A DNA stretch of 50,336 bases, from assembly GCA_007693335.1 (NCBI GenBank), contig REDU01000103.1, positions 1 to 50,336 of the forward strand. Reading direction: 5' to 3'. The stretch comes from Ilumatobacter sp. (GTDB lineage: Bacteria > Actinomycetota > Acidimicrobiia > Acidimicrobiales > Ilumatobacteraceae). Positions 7,393-15,547 of this stretch are shown here, piece by piece (the first letter of the stretch is position 1; the number at the start of each line of letters is the position of its first letter). The position numbers and the translations under genes were made by a program. Below the pieces are notes generated by a model. The model was not told the DNA's origin, did no database searches, and was given only the letters and a program-made list of their open reading frames with translations.

Positions 7393-7638
7393 CCTCGCGT
7401 TCAGGTCTACCTGCCCGACGATCTCCACGAACAACTGAAGCAACGCGGCCTTCCGGCTTCGGAGCTCCTGCAGGTCGCACTTCGTGCCGAGCTGGAACGC
7501 CAGGATGCGCTCGCTGAAACAGACCGATACCTCGAAGAACTCGCCGCCGAGGTCGGCGAGCCCAGCCTGCGGCAACAGGCCACTGCGGATGTCATCGCAC
7601 GACGCGTCCGGGACCGGTCGCTCGACCGAGTCGGTTGA
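7390..7638 (+). CDS. Antitoxin, ribbon-helix-helix (VapB-type)
   Basis: 82 residues. The N-terminal 35 residues form a ribbon-helix-helix DNA-binding unit (PRVQVYLPDDLHEQLKQRG, then LPASELLQVALRAELERQ). The charged helical C-terminus is expected to wrap the toxin. It lies 3 bases upstream of a PIN-domain gene. The probable role is to neutralise that RNase and repress the operon through the repeats over its own promoter. Confidence 0.8.
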   Translation: MPRVQVYLPDDLHEQLKQRGLPASELLQVALRAELERQDALAETDRYLEELAAEVGEPSLRQQATADVIARRVRDRSLDRVG

Positions 7639-7641
7639 CCC

Positions 7642-8022
7642 GTGCTGGTGCTCGACAGCGGCGGCGTGTCGCGTCTGTCGGCACGTACCAAGACAGCCCT
7701 GTCGTTCATCGGGGCATTCAAGGCACAGGGACTGTGGCCGCCGGTCGTGCCGACGATGGTTCTCGTTGAATCCCTACATGGCGATCCGCGGCGAGACGCG
7801 AACACCCACCGATTCCTGAAGATGTGCATCATCGAGCCGTCGGTCAGCGAGTCGACAGCACGGCGAGCAGCCGAGCTGAGGCGGCGCGCCCGAGCCGGAT
7901 CTGCTGTCGACGCGCTCGTCGTTGCGATCGCCGAGCCGGGTGGAACCGTGCTCGCCGGTGACCGAGCCGACATCGAGGCCCTTGCGGCACACGCAAACAG
8001 AGTTGCGGTAGAGGTCGTTTGA
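7642..8022 (+). CDS. PIN-domain ribonuclease toxin (VapC-type)
   Basis: 126 residues, the normal VapC size. The four acidic residues expected of a PIN active site are present: D5 (LVLDSGG), E43 (MVLVESLHGD), D90 (GSAVDALVVAIA) and D107 (VLAGDRADI). The usual start LDTS is LDSG here. The enzyme would cut RNA with a divalent metal ion; the target cannot be told. GTG start at 7642, directly behind its antitoxin. Confidence 0.85.
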   Translation: MLVLDSGGVSRLSARTKTALSFIGAFKAQGLWPPVVPTMVLVESLHGDPRRDANTHRFLKMCIIEPSVSESTARRAAELRRRARAGSAVDALVVAIAEPGGTVLAGDRADIEALAAHANRVAVEVV

Positions 8023-8325
8023 TCGCCGGCGACAAGTGTCGACGGCCGCCGAGATACCGCTCGGTGTCGGCGTCCGTAATCATTCGGGGGCGTCTCTGAC
8101 AGGCGTTCGTGCGCCCGAATCGGCACGTGGCGTGCGGAATCGGGTGCGCAAGCGCCTCGCGTGATCTCGATCCTCGATCAGCCGGTTCTCAGCGCTCGAG
8201 CAGGTGATCCGCCGACAGCGCCTCCCGAGATCCCACCGAGATCGTCGGATCGCATGTGGGTTCGATCGCACCAACATTCGTGGCACCGGCTCGTCGGGCT
8301 GGCTGCCTGACACACTGTCGGATTC
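8023..8325. other. Intergenic region, nothing recognised
   Basis: About 300 bases between the toxin gene and the ceramidase-like fusion. No convincing gene, repeat or RNA element is seen. GACACACTGT just before the ATG at 8326 may contain part of a promoter, but no clear TANNNT hexamer is present. Confidence 0.4.
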
Positions 8326-10371
8326 ATGGACTTCGCGCTCTCCACCGTCGTGTTCGTCGGTGACTGCGAAGCGCGCGCCGGACGGTTCTGGGAGCAGGGC
8401 GTCAATTCGTGGTCGTCGCTGTCGTACGTGATCGCCGGTGCGCTGCTGACCTGGGCCGTCGCGCGCGACCGGTTGCCGTTGAGCGCCCTCGTCTTCGCGG
8501 CGGCCGTGGCGCTCGAGGGATTCGGCAGCGTGCTGTTCCACGGCACACCCAGCGACGTGTCGCACGCGATCCACGACGTCGCCCTGTTCGCCATCGGTGG
8601 GTACATGGTCGGGTGGCACTTCGGACGGATCCGGAGGCGATCCGGGGGCGCGACCGACCACTGGGCGGTCGCGGGCGTGGGGATCGGGCTCGTGGTCGGC
8701 AGCAGCATCTGGCTGGTCGAACGGGGCAGCACCAACGCGATCGTGGGCACCACCATCGCGCTGATCGTGCTGGCCGATCTGGTGGCCCGGCGTCGCGGCC
8801 TGACACCGGTCGCCAACCTGTCGCTGTTCGCTCTCGGCACGGTTGCGGTCGCGAGCTGGTGGCTCGGACGCTCGGAGAGCCCGTTCTGCGACCCCGAGTC
8901 GCCGCTGCAGTTCCACGCCGTCTGGCACGTCCTCTCAGCGGTCCTGCTGTTGGCGTGGGCCGACCGGGCGTTCACGGTCGAAGGCACCGGGCGGCCACTG
9001 CGGATGTTCCGACGGTCGATCGACCGGGCGCTCGGCCTGTTCGCCTGGCTCCTGGTGCACGCCTTCCACCGTTCGGTCGAATCGATCGGTACGCGGCGGA
9101 TCCCACCACGTCGACCGGTGCTCCTCGTGGCGAACCACGCGAACGGTCTGGTCGATCCGGTGATCGTGGCCGCGGTGCTCGGTCGACTCCCACGCTTCTT
9201 GGCGAAAGCCGCGCTCTGGAAGATCGTGCCGGCCCGACCGTTCCTCGCGCTGGTGGGCGTGCTGCCGGTCCATCGCGCCGCCGACGGCGACGACGCGTCG
9301 AACAACGCCCACACCTTCACCGCGGCGTGGCACGAGCTCGCCCAGGCATCGAAGGTGGCGATCTTCCCCGAGGGCACCACCGGCGACCGCGCCGGTCTCG
9401 ACCGGATGCGCACGGGTGCGGCCCGCCTCGCGCTCGGTGGACTCGCAGCCGCACCCGATCTGGTGGTGATCCCGATCGGACTCGCGTTCGAGAGCCGGAT
9501 CGAGACCCGTTCACGCGCGGTGGTGATCGTGGGTACACCGATCGTCGTCGAGCAGTGGTTCGTCCGCTGGCGCGAGGCCGATCCCACCCGCACCGACGCC
9601 GACCCGACCGACCTGCCGCACGAGGCCGTGACCGAGCTCACCGACGAGATCCGCCGGTCGCTCGAGGCCGTCTCACCCGAGTTCGCCTCGGTCGACGAAC
9701 GGGAGCTGCTCAGGGCCGCCGCTCGGGTCGCCACCGTCCACCGGGCCAAACAGCGCGTGGCCTCGTTCGGCGACGTCGAACGCATGGCCCGCCGTCTGGC
9801 CGCCACCCCCGCCGACGCTCGCGACGCCGTGTTCGACGCCTACCGCCGATACGCCACGCGGCTCCAGCTACTCGGTCTACGTGACGACGACGTGGTGCCG
9901 CGCCGCCTGTCGCGCACCCGTTTCGCCGGGGCGATCCTCGCCCTGTTCTTCTTCGGATCGATCGTCGTGACCGCCACGCTCGTCCATCTCCCGGCCCTCC
10001 TGATCGTGCTGCTGGCGACCGGCCTGGTGCGTTCCACCACCACCAAGGGCACGGTGCGCCTACTGGTCGGCACCGCCGCGGGGCTCGCGACCTGGATCAT
10101 CACCGGCATGGTGGTGTCCGACGGCATGGGGGCCCTGGTGGCCGGCGCCACCACGGCCGCCGGTGGCGCGATCGCGCTGGGCACTTGGTCGACGTTGGTT
10201 CGGGCGGCGGCGCAGGTGCGTGGACACGTGCGGGCCCGCGACCGGGCCAGCCTGGTGCCGACGGCACTCGACGACCGTGCGACGCTGCTCACCGCCATCG
10301 ACCGGGCCCTCGACGCCACCCCTGTTCCCGACGAGCGCGAGCTCGACGCCCCGCTGGTCCACCCCGCGTAG
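8326..10371 (+). CDS. Fusion of a CREST/alkaline-ceramidase-like membrane domain with a PlsC-type acyltransferase
   Basis: 681 residues. Residues about 1-225 form a seven-helix-like membrane domain with the polar residues of the CREST (ceramidase/PAQR) superfamily: GDCEARAGRFWEQGVNSWSSLSY, then FHGTPSDVSHAIHDVALF, then FHAVWHVLSA. Residues about 250-420 form a lysophospholipid acyltransferase domain with NHANGLVDP (a variant of NHx4D with one extra residue) near 268-276 and FPEGTTG near 347-353. A region near 540-620 adds three or four membrane helices. One chain could therefore release an acyl group and re-esterify lipids. Substrates are unknown. The flippase-like gene starts 1 base after its stop. 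Confidence 0.75.
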   Translation: MDFALSTVVFVGDCEARAGRFWEQGVNSWSSLSYVIAGALLTWAVARDRLPLSALVFAAAVALEGFGSVLFHGTPSDVSHAIHDVALFAIGGYMVGWHFGRIRRRSGGATDHWAVAGVGIGLVVGSSIWLVERGSTNAIVGTTIALIVLADLVARRRGLTPVANLSLFALGTVAVASWWLGRSESPFCDPESPLQFHAVWHVLSAVLLLAWADRAFTVEGTGRPLRMFRRSIDRALGLFAWLLVHAFHRSVESIGTRRIPPRRPVLLVANHANGLVDPVIVAAVLGRLPRFLAKAALWKIVPARPFLALVGVLPVHRAADGDDASNNAHTFTAAWHELAQASKVAIFPEGTTGDRAGLDRMRTGAARLALGGLAAAPDLVVIPIGLAFESRIETRSRAVVIVGTPIVVEQWFVRWREADPTRTDADPTDLPHEAVTELTDEIRRSLEAVSPEFASVDERELLRAAARVATVHRAKQRVASFGDVERMARRLAATPADARDAVFDAYRRYATRLQLLGLRDDDVVPRRLSRTRFAGAILALFFFGSIVVTATLVHLPALLIVLLATGLVRSTTTKGTVRLLVGTAAGLATWIITGMVVSDGMGALVAGATTAAGGAIALGTWSTLVRAAAQVRGHVRARDRASLVPTALDDRATLLTAIDRALDATPVPDERELDAPLVHPA

Positions 10372-10372
10372 C

Positions 10373-11509
10373 ATGCCGCAGATGTCCCACGACCCGGATC
10401 CGGGCCCGGTGACCCCGGACCCGGGTGCCAGCGTCGTGATCCAGGGGGCCGGCCGGCGAGTCGGCCGCATCGTGCTGCGCATCACCCTCGTGGTGCTGGC
10501 GATCGTGGCCTCCGCCTTCGTGCTCGGCGCCGCATTCGACGAGCTCGATCCGGCCAGTATCCGGTCGGCGCTCGGCGCGCTGGCCGATGCGGAGATCCTC
10601 GCACTGGGCGCGATGTGGGCCGTCTGGCTCGCGTGCCAGGGCCTCCAGACCGCCGCGCTGGTCGACACGTTGCCCGTGCGCCGGGGCGTGCTCGCGTTCC
10701 TCGGTCCGACGGCCGTGGCGTCGGTGGTGCCCGGCCCGAGCGATCTGCCCGTGCGCTACCGGATGTTCACGTCGTGGAACTACTCATCGCTCGAAGCCGG
10801 GCTCGCGATCAGCGCAGGTGGGATCTTCAGCATCGGCATCAAGCTGGTGCTCCCGGTGCTCGCGGCCATCGGGCTCCTGGCGTTCGGGGCCCCGCTCGAC
10901 GGCACGATGAGCACGCTGGTGACCGTGGCGATCGTGGTCGGTGCGGGGCTGTTCCTGCTGGCGTTCGTGCTCGGATCCGAACGGCGCACGGGCACCGCCG
11001 GCCGCATTCTCCACCCGGTCTGGGCACTCACCGCACGGATGCTCCGCCGTGACGATCCCGATCACCTGTCGGAACGGCTCGTGACCGTGCGCGCCCAGTC
11101 GCTCGACATCCTCCGCGGGCGGTGGCTGATGGCCACGTGGGGCACCGTGCTGAGCTCTGCCGCGAACCTGTCACTGTTGCTGATGGCGCTCCGCTTCATG
11201 GAGGTGCCCGCCGAGGAGCTCGGTTGGCCCCAGGTGTTCGTGGTGTTCGCGTTGGTCCAGGGGCTCACCGTGGTGCCCCTGACCGCCGGCAACGCCGGCG
11301 TGGCCGAGGTCGCCTACATCGGACTGCTGGTCGCGGCGGCAGGCGATCCGTTCGTCAACCAGGTGGCCGCCGGTGTGATCCTGTACCGCGTGCTCACATG
11401 GATCCTGATCATCCCGGTCGGGCTCGGAGCGTTGGCCGTCTGGCAGCTCGGGAACCGGCGTTCCTCCGACGGTTCCTCCGACGGGAGCGCTGCCGAGACG
11501 CGGTTGTAG
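10373..11509 (+). CDS. Lysylphosphatidylglycerol synthase TM-region / UPF0104-type membrane protein
   Basis: 378 residues with about eight membrane segments, including RIVLRITLVVLAIVASAFVL near the N-terminus. Family signatures are the early stretch GPTAVASVVPGPSDLPVRY and the late VVPLTAGNAGVAEVAY (the PxPGGxGxxE-like region of the family). Relatives are lipid flippases or orphan membrane domains; no MprF synthase domain is attached. ATG 10373 sits 1 base after the upstream stop and ATG 10382 is an alternative. Translational coupling to the CREST-PlsC protein suggests a shared role in lipid remodelling or transfer across the membrane. Confidence 0.8.
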   Translation: MPQMSHDPDPGPVTPDPGASVVIQGAGRRVGRIVLRITLVVLAIVASAFVLGAAFDELDPASIRSALGALADAEILALGAMWAVWLACQGLQTAALVDTLPVRRGVLAFLGPTAVASVVPGPSDLPVRYRMFTSWNYSSLEAGLAISAGGIFSIGIKLVLPVLAAIGLLAFGAPLDGTMSTLVTVAIVVGAGLFLLAFVLGSERRTGTAGRILHPVWALTARMLRRDDPDHLSERLVTVRAQSLDILRGRWLMATWGTVLSSAANLSLLLMALRFMEVPAEELGWPQVFVVFALVQGLTVVPLTAGNAGVAEVAYIGLLVAAAGDPFVNQVAAGVILYRVLTWILIIPVGLGALAVWQLGNRRSSDGSSDGSAAETRL

Positions 11510-11512
11510 CGT
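11507..11512 (+). promoter_or_regulatory. -10 of the MarR-type regulator gene
   Basis: TAGCGT includes the TAG stop of the preceding gene and ends 10 bases before ATG 11523. It argues for ATG 11523 over GTG 11511, which would fall inside the -10. Confidence 0.35.
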
Positions 11513-11522
11513 GCAACGACCC

Positions 11523-12053
11523 ATGGCGACTCGAAACCCCGACACCCAGCGCGACACGCGGCCCGTGGTCGACCTGCGCGACCCGATCGAAGCCGATCAC
11601 GCCTACCGGATCTCGTACGCGTGGAGGGAGCTCCGCCGAGGAGCATCCGCGTCGGCACTGCGCGATTACTTCTTCGGCCTGAGCGACGACGCGCTCGAGC
11701 CCGGCCAGATGGACACGCTCGACATCTTGCTCACCCGCGACGGCTGGCGCATGAGTGAACTGGCCGACGCGCTGCACATCGACCCGTCCACCGCCACCCG
11801 TGCCGTGCAGCGTCTCGTGAACGACGGCCTCGCCGTGCGCCGGCCGTCGGACGACGACGGACGCGTGGTGCTGGTCGAGCCCAGTGCCGAGGGTCGTCGG
11901 CGCCACCGCGCCGTGGCCAAGCGACGGGTGATCGCCATGTCGAAGCTGCTCGGCGCCTTCGACGCCGACGAGCGCCGGCTCCTGGCCGATCTCCTGGGCC
12001 GGTTCGTGCACGAGCTCGACGTGCTGGTGGACGAACTGACCGTCGACCGGTAG
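11523..12053 (+). CDS. MarR-family transcriptional regulator
   Basis: 176 residues. The winged HTH lies at about 60-130, with [30 protein letters not shown] followed by the wing [20 protein letters not shown]. Long helices at both ends make the MarR dimer interface. It directly follows the lipid-remodelling pair, so it may control those genes, but no operator is recognised. No ribosome-binding site is seen, consistent with leaderless translation. Confidence 0.85.
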   Translation: MATRNPDTQRDTRPVVDLRDPIEADHAYRISYAWRELRRGASASALRDYFFGLSDDALEPGQMDTLDILLTRDGWRMSELADALHIDPSTATRAVQRLVNDGLAVRRPSDDDGRVVLVEPSAEGRRRHRAVAKRRVIAMSKLLGAFDADERRLLADLLGRFVHELDVLVDELTVDR

Positions 12054-12082
12054 ACCGCTGACGATCACACACGGTCGGGTAC

Positions 12083-12088
12083 TAGGGT
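12083..12088 (+). promoter_or_regulatory. -10 of the sigma-factor operon (leaderless)
   Basis: TAGGGT ends 8 bases before GTG 12097. TGACGA at 12059-12064 is a possible weak -35 at 18 bases. No SigR-type GGAAT/GTT pair was found, so autoregulation by this sigma factor is not evident. Confidence 0.4.
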
Positions 12089-12096
12089 CGCCGCTC

Positions 12097-12711
12097 GTGG
12101 CCGAACGGGACGACTTCGCCGAACAGGCGATGCAGTACGCACCGCAGCTGTACTCCGCTGCGTTGCGCATGACCCGCAACCAGGCCGACGCCGAGGATCT
12201 CGTGCAGGAGACGTACCTGCGTGGATTCCGGAGCTTCCACACCTTCACCGAGGGCACCAACCTGCGGGCCTGGCTGTTCCGGATCCTGACCAACGCCTAC
12301 ATCAACACCTATCGAGCCAAGCAGCGGCGCCCCATCGAGTCGGACCTCGCCGACGTCGAGGAGCTCTACCTCTACAAGCGTCTCGGCTCGATGGAGACGG
12401 CGGCGGCGAGCCTGTCGGCCGAGGAGCAGTTCCTCGATCTGTTCACCGACGACGAGGTCAAGACGGCACTCGAGGACCTGCCCGAGAACTTCCGGTTGCC
12501 GGTGCTGCTGGCCGATGTGGACGGATTCGCGTACAAGGAGATCGCCGAGATCCTCGACATCCCGGTCGGCACCGTCATGTCACGGCTGCACCGGGGAAGA
12601 AAAGCGATGCAACGTGCGTTGTACCACTACGCCGAGGCCCGTGGCATCACCGCCAAGGGTCCCGACACCGGCGACACGTCGCCGTCACCGACCGAACGAA
12701 CCGGTCGCTGA
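12097..12711 (+). CDS. ECF sigma factor, SigR/SigH (RpoE) type
   Basis: 204 residues. Region 2 is clear ([47 protein letters not shown]), as is region 4 ([43 protein letters not shown]). The region 2 wording is that of actinobacterial SigR/SigH, which direct the thiol-oxidative stress response. The following gene encodes a matching zinc anti-sigma factor. Region 4 is followed by a polar tail of about 25 residues. The GTG start is supported by a -10 hexamer 8 bases upstream. Confidence 0.9.
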   Translation: MAERDDFAEQAMQYAPQLYSAALRMTRNQADAEDLVQETYLRGFRSFHTFTEGTNLRAWLFRILTNAYINTYRAKQRRPIESDLADVEELYLYKRLGSMETAAASLSAEEQFLDLFTDDEVKTALEDLPENFRLPVLLADVDGFAYKEIAEILDIPVGTVMSRLHRGRKAMQRALYHYAEARGITAKGPDTGDTSPSPTERTGR

Positions 12712-12730
12712 GACCCAGCGGATTGAGAGC

Positions 12731-12985
12731 ATGGCCGACTGCAACGAGACGATCCGAGAGCTCGACACGTTCCTCGATGGAGAGCTGTCCGACGGGGCGC
12801 GATCCCAGATCCGACACCACCTCGACGGCTGCGTCGACTGTCTCCAGGCGTTCGACTTCCACGCCGAGCTGAAGGCCGTGATCTCCCGCAAGTGCAACAA
12901 CGACGAGATGCCGCCCGGATTGCTGTCGCGCATCGAACAGTGCTTCGACACCGACTTCGACGGCGACGGAGCCGTGGGCGCCTGA
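12731..12985 (+). CDS. Zinc-binding redox anti-sigma factor (RsrA-like)
   Basis: 84 residues. The ZAS motif is present as H30-x3-C34-x2-C37 (HHLDGCVDC), with an additional N-terminal Cys4, the arrangement used by RsrA to hold zinc and form a disulfide on oxidation. Further Cys at about 56 and 68 could take part. It lies 19 bases downstream of the sigma gene and would release it under thiol stress. A GAGAG stretch just upstream of ATG 12731 may serve in ribosome binding. Confidence 0.88.
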   Translation: MADCNETIRELDTFLDGELSDGARSQIRHHLDGCVDCLQAFDFHAELKAVISRKCNNDEMPPGLLSRIEQCFDTDFDGDGAVGA

Positions 12986-13018
12986 CCGCGGGAATGGTCG
13001 TGTGACGCGGTCGGTCGC

Positions 13019-13024
13019 TACGCT
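13019..13024 (+). promoter_or_regulatory. -10 of the small membrane protein gene (leaderless)
   Basis: TACGCT ends 6 bases before ATG 13031, the leaderless spacing found throughout the window. Confidence 0.45.
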
Positions 13025-13030
13025 GATCAC

Positions 13031-13195
13031 ATGTTCGCAGCCAACATCTGGCACTGGTGGATCGGCGTGGCGCTCACGGGCGTCGGCGTCCTGGCCGTGC
13101 TCGGTCTCGGCGCGACGTACCTGAAGAGCATCACGTCGCAGCGGTACCCACCCGACGCCGGTGACCGGCGGCGAGCCCGCGAGAACGACCTCTGA
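13031..13195 (+). CDS. Small single-pass membrane protein
   Basis: 54 residues: a short N-terminus with two adjacent Trp (NIWHWWIGVALTG), one membrane helix of about 22 residues rich in Val, Leu and Gly (to residue about 31), then a basic, polar cytosolic tail (RRRARENDL). The reading frame has codon use like its neighbours and its own -10 hexamer. It lies between the redox sigma pair and tilS, and its stop overlaps the probable tilS start. The function is unknown. Confidence 0.65.
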   Translation: MFAANIWHWWIGVALTGVGVLAVLGLGATYLKSITSQRYPPDAGDRRRARENDL

Positions 13196-14058
13196 ACGTC
13201 GCCGATCTCCTCGATCGCTGTACGTTCCCCCCTCGCGCCACTCCGGTGGCGTGCGCCCTCTCCGGCGGACCCGACTCGACCGCGCTCGTGGCGCTGGCCG
13301 TGCGGGCGGGTTGCGAGGTCACGGCGCACCATGTCGACCACCGGCTGCGTCCCGACTCGGGTGACGACGCGCGGGTTGCCCGACACCTGGCGGCGGCGCT
13401 CGGGGTCCCCCTCGTCAGCCACACGGTGGAGGTCGGCGCCGGCCCCAACCTCGAGGCACGAGCTCGGGACGTCCGGCGCGCCGTGCTGCCCGGCCAGGTG
13501 ATGACCGGGCACACCGCCGACGATCAGGCCGAGACCGTGCTGCTTCGCCTGCTCCGCGGCGCCGGCAGCACCGGGCTCTCAGCGATGGAGCCGGGGCACC
13601 GGCACCCGATCCTCGGGTTGCGTCGGGCCGAGACCCGGGCCCTCTGCGACCACCTCGGGCTGACCACCGCGATCGATCCCACGAACACCGAACCGCGATT
13701 CCTCCGCAATCGGGTGCGGGCGGAGCTGCTCCCACTGCTCGACCGCCTCGCGGGACGCGACATGGTGCCGTTGCTGACCCGCACCGCCGACCTCGCACGT
13801 GACGATTCGCAACTGCTCGACGAACTGGCCAGCACGCTCGATCCGACCGACGCCCGCGCCGTCGCGACCGCGCCTCGCCCGCTGGCCCGGCGAGCGGTGC
13901 GCCGATGGCTCACCGTCGACGGCTACCCACCCGACGCCGCAACGGTCGATCGGGTGCTGGGCGTGGCCGAGGGCCGTGTCGTGGCCTGCGAGGTGGGTGC
14001 CGGACGTCGGGTGGAACGCTCTCGACAACGTTTACGCGTGGTCGAGTGCGCCGGGTAA
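13192..14058 (+). CDS. tilS: tRNA(Ile)-lysidine synthase
   Basis: Adds lysine to C34 of tRNA-Ile(CAU) so that it reads AUA. The PP-loop SGGPDSTAL is followed by HHVDHRLRPDSGDD and GHTADDQAETVLLRLLRGAGSTGL, all typical. The only ATG/GTG/TTG start in frame is GTG 13246, which would leave just four residues before the PP-loop. The preceding codons from CTG 13192 (DLLDRCTFPPRATPVACA) look like real TilS N-terminus, and an in-frame stop lies at 13162. CTG 13192 overlaps the stop of the small gene as CTGA, so coupled initiation at CTG is proposed. The C-terminal domains are short (288 residues in all). Confidence 0.85.
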   Translation: MNVADLLDRCTFPPRATPVACALSGGPDSTALVALAVRAGCEVTAHHVDHRLRPDSGDDARVARHLAAALGVPLVSHTVEVGAGPNLEARARDVRRAVLPGQVMTGHTADDQAETVLLRLLRGAGSTGLSAMEPGHRHPILGLRRAETRALCDHLGLTTAIDPTNTEPRFLRNRVRAELLPLLDRLAGRDMVPLLTRTADLARDDSQLLDELASTLDPTDARAVATAPRPLARRAVRRWLTVDGYPPDAATVDRVLGVAEGRVVACEVGAGRRVERSRQRLRVVECAG

Positions 14059-14061
14059 CCT
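14056..14061 (+). promoter_or_regulatory. -10 ahead of a tiny leader ORF
   Basis: TAACCT includes the tilS TAA stop and ends 9 bases before ATG 14071. It predicts a leaderless transcript that begins at the leader ORF rather than at the main gene. Confidence 0.45.
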
Positions 14062-14070
14062 GGACACCGA

Positions 14071-14106
14071 ATGTCGAGCCGTCACCACCTCCGGAACCGA
14101 TCCTGA
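14071..14106 (+). CDS. Eleven-codon leader ORF, translationally coupled to the next gene
   Basis: ATG at 14071 opens an 11-residue peptide (MSSRHHLRNRS) that ends TGA at 14104-14106. The last base of the stop is the A of the next gene's ATG (TGATG). With a -10 hexamer 9 bases upstream, ribosomes would load on the leaderless leader ORF and re-initiate at 14106, which has no ribosome-binding site of its own. The peptide is basic and has no run of one amino acid that would suggest attenuation. Confidence 0.45.
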   Translation: MSSRHHLRNRS

Positions 14107-14612
14107 TGCCCCCGAAACTGCGGGGCAAGTGGGCGCTCGGCATCACCCCGCGTCATTTCACGTGGATCCTCAAGGACAAGCTCGCCATCTGCGAGCGCCC
14201 GGGCGGATACGGCGACAACCATCGTCGGGTACGCCGCCAGGAGGAGATCATCTGGATCCGTGAGAACGGCTTCACGGTCGTGGTGTCGATCATCCAGGCG
14301 CCCCACAACCTGCACAACTACGACGAGCTGAACATGCCGTACCGGCACCGCCCGTTCAACCCCGAGGAGCTCGAGCCCTGGCTCCGCAGCTTCTACCGCG
14401 AGCTCGACGACCTGTTGCGCTCCGGGGCCAAGATCATGGTGCACGGCGAGGAGCTGGGCGACAGGATCGTCGGCATCATGGGCGGCTACATCCGCTGGGC
14501 CGATCTCGTCGACGACGACACCAAGGCGATCGCGGTCACCGAACGGCTCACCGGCCGCCAGCTCGACCCGTTCGCCCGCAACATCGTGATGATGGCCCGC
14601 AGCCTCCGCTGA
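14106..14612 (+). CDS. Unknown protein with dual-specificity-phosphatase-like layout but no catalytic Cys
   Basis: 168 residues, soluble. The order of elements resembles a small DSP phosphatase: VVVSIIQAPHNLHNYDE, then YRHRPFNPEELEPW, then a helix, then KIMVHGEELGDRIVGIMGGYIRW. The last stretch matches the P-loop HCx5R with Gly114 in place of Cys (H113-G-x5-R120). If homologous, it is a pseudophosphatase that may bind a phosphate group without hydrolysis. The fold assignment is my inference from this pattern. Its start is coupled to the leader ORF at 14071. Confidence 0.6.
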   Translation: MPPKLRGKWALGITPRHFTWILKDKLAICERPGGYGDNHRRVRRQEEIIWIRENGFTVVVSIIQAPHNLHNYDELNMPYRHRPFNPEELEPWLRSFYRELDDLLRSGAKIMVHGEELGDRIVGIMGGYIRWADLVDDDTKAIAVTERLTGRQLDPFARNIVMMARSLR

Positions 14613-14626
14613 GACCGGTCGACCCC

Positions 14627-15388
14627 TCAGACGCTCGGGATCAGCCCTGCGCACCCACCGAGGCGCGGTCCGACCGAGATGTCATCGGGCAGATCGAGGC
14701 GATCGAGCGGGTCGACCGAGTTGGCGACGCGCAGCGGCCCGCTCGGGTAGTACTCGAAGTGGAGGTGGTTGTTGTTCTCGAGATCATCGGTACCGGTGGC
14801 GCCGAGATACCCGATCACCTGACCGAATTCGACCTCGTCGCCCTCCTCCAGGTCCTCGGCGAATTCGTCGAGATGGAAGTAGCGGAAGTACCGACCATCG
14901 TCGGCCTTCAGCGTCCAGCCCAAACCGGCGCCGATCCTCGTCGCGTTCGTGTACTGGGTGGTCAGCCGACCGTCGGCCACGGCATACACGGTGCGACCCC
15001 GTTCGTCCATGATGTCGACGCCCGCATGGGCCCGGCTGCCACCACCACGGCAGTCGCCGTAGTTGTCGAGCACATGGCACCGCTCACTCGGGTCGATGGG
15101 GAAGGCGATCTTGCCGTCGGGCGGCACCACGACGCCGGTGGGCTCGACCTCCGGCGGCGGCGGCGGGCCGAGCCGTTCGGCGGGGCTCTCGGCCTCGGCC
15201 GCGCCGGAGAGCAGGGGGTTCCCCGATGCATCGATCAGACCCCCACCGCCGGTCAGGCCGCCACCGATCGCTCGCACCGCCGCGGCGGCACCGATCACGC
15301 CGGCCGTGGCGACGAACAGTTGGCGCCTGGTCGCGCGCCGCGAACGCAGGATCTCGGGTGTCGACGGATCGGTCGGTGGCGTGGTCAT
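14627..15388 (-). CDS. Secreted M23-family metallopeptidase (Tat-type signal)
   Basis: 253 residues. The N-terminus has a twin-Arg motif (SRRATRRQLFVATAGVIGAA), suggesting export by Tat. A Pro-rich linker (about 65-85) leads to the LytM/M23 domain. The zinc ligands HAGVD and HLHFE are present; the third His is in FRYFHLDEF. Such enzymes cut peptidoglycan peptides. The 3' end lies 14 bases from the convergent gene at 14612. Confidence 0.85.
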   Translation of the reverse strand: MTTPPTDPSTPEILRSRRATRRQLFVATAGVIGAAAAVRAIGGGLTGGGGLIDASGNPLLSGAAEAESPAERLGPPPPPEVEPTGVVVPPDGKIAFPIDPSERCHVLDNYGDCRGGGSRAHAGVDIMDERGRTVYAVADGRLTTQYTNATRIGAGLGWTLKADDGRYFRYFHLDEFAEDLEEGDEVEFGQVIGYLGATGTDDLENNNHLHFEYYPSGPLRVANSVDPLDRLDLPDDISVGPRLGGCAGLIPSV

Positions 15389-15547
15389 CGGTGATCGGGC
15401 GGCGTGTCACGGACGGGTGCCCGCAGCACGACATCGACGACGATACCGGTGATGACCGCACCATCCGACGCGGGCAGCGTTCGGGCTGCCGCCGAGGGTG
15501 TTCGTGACGATGCGACAGCCGGCATCCGCCCGGGCCAAGCTTGCTCG

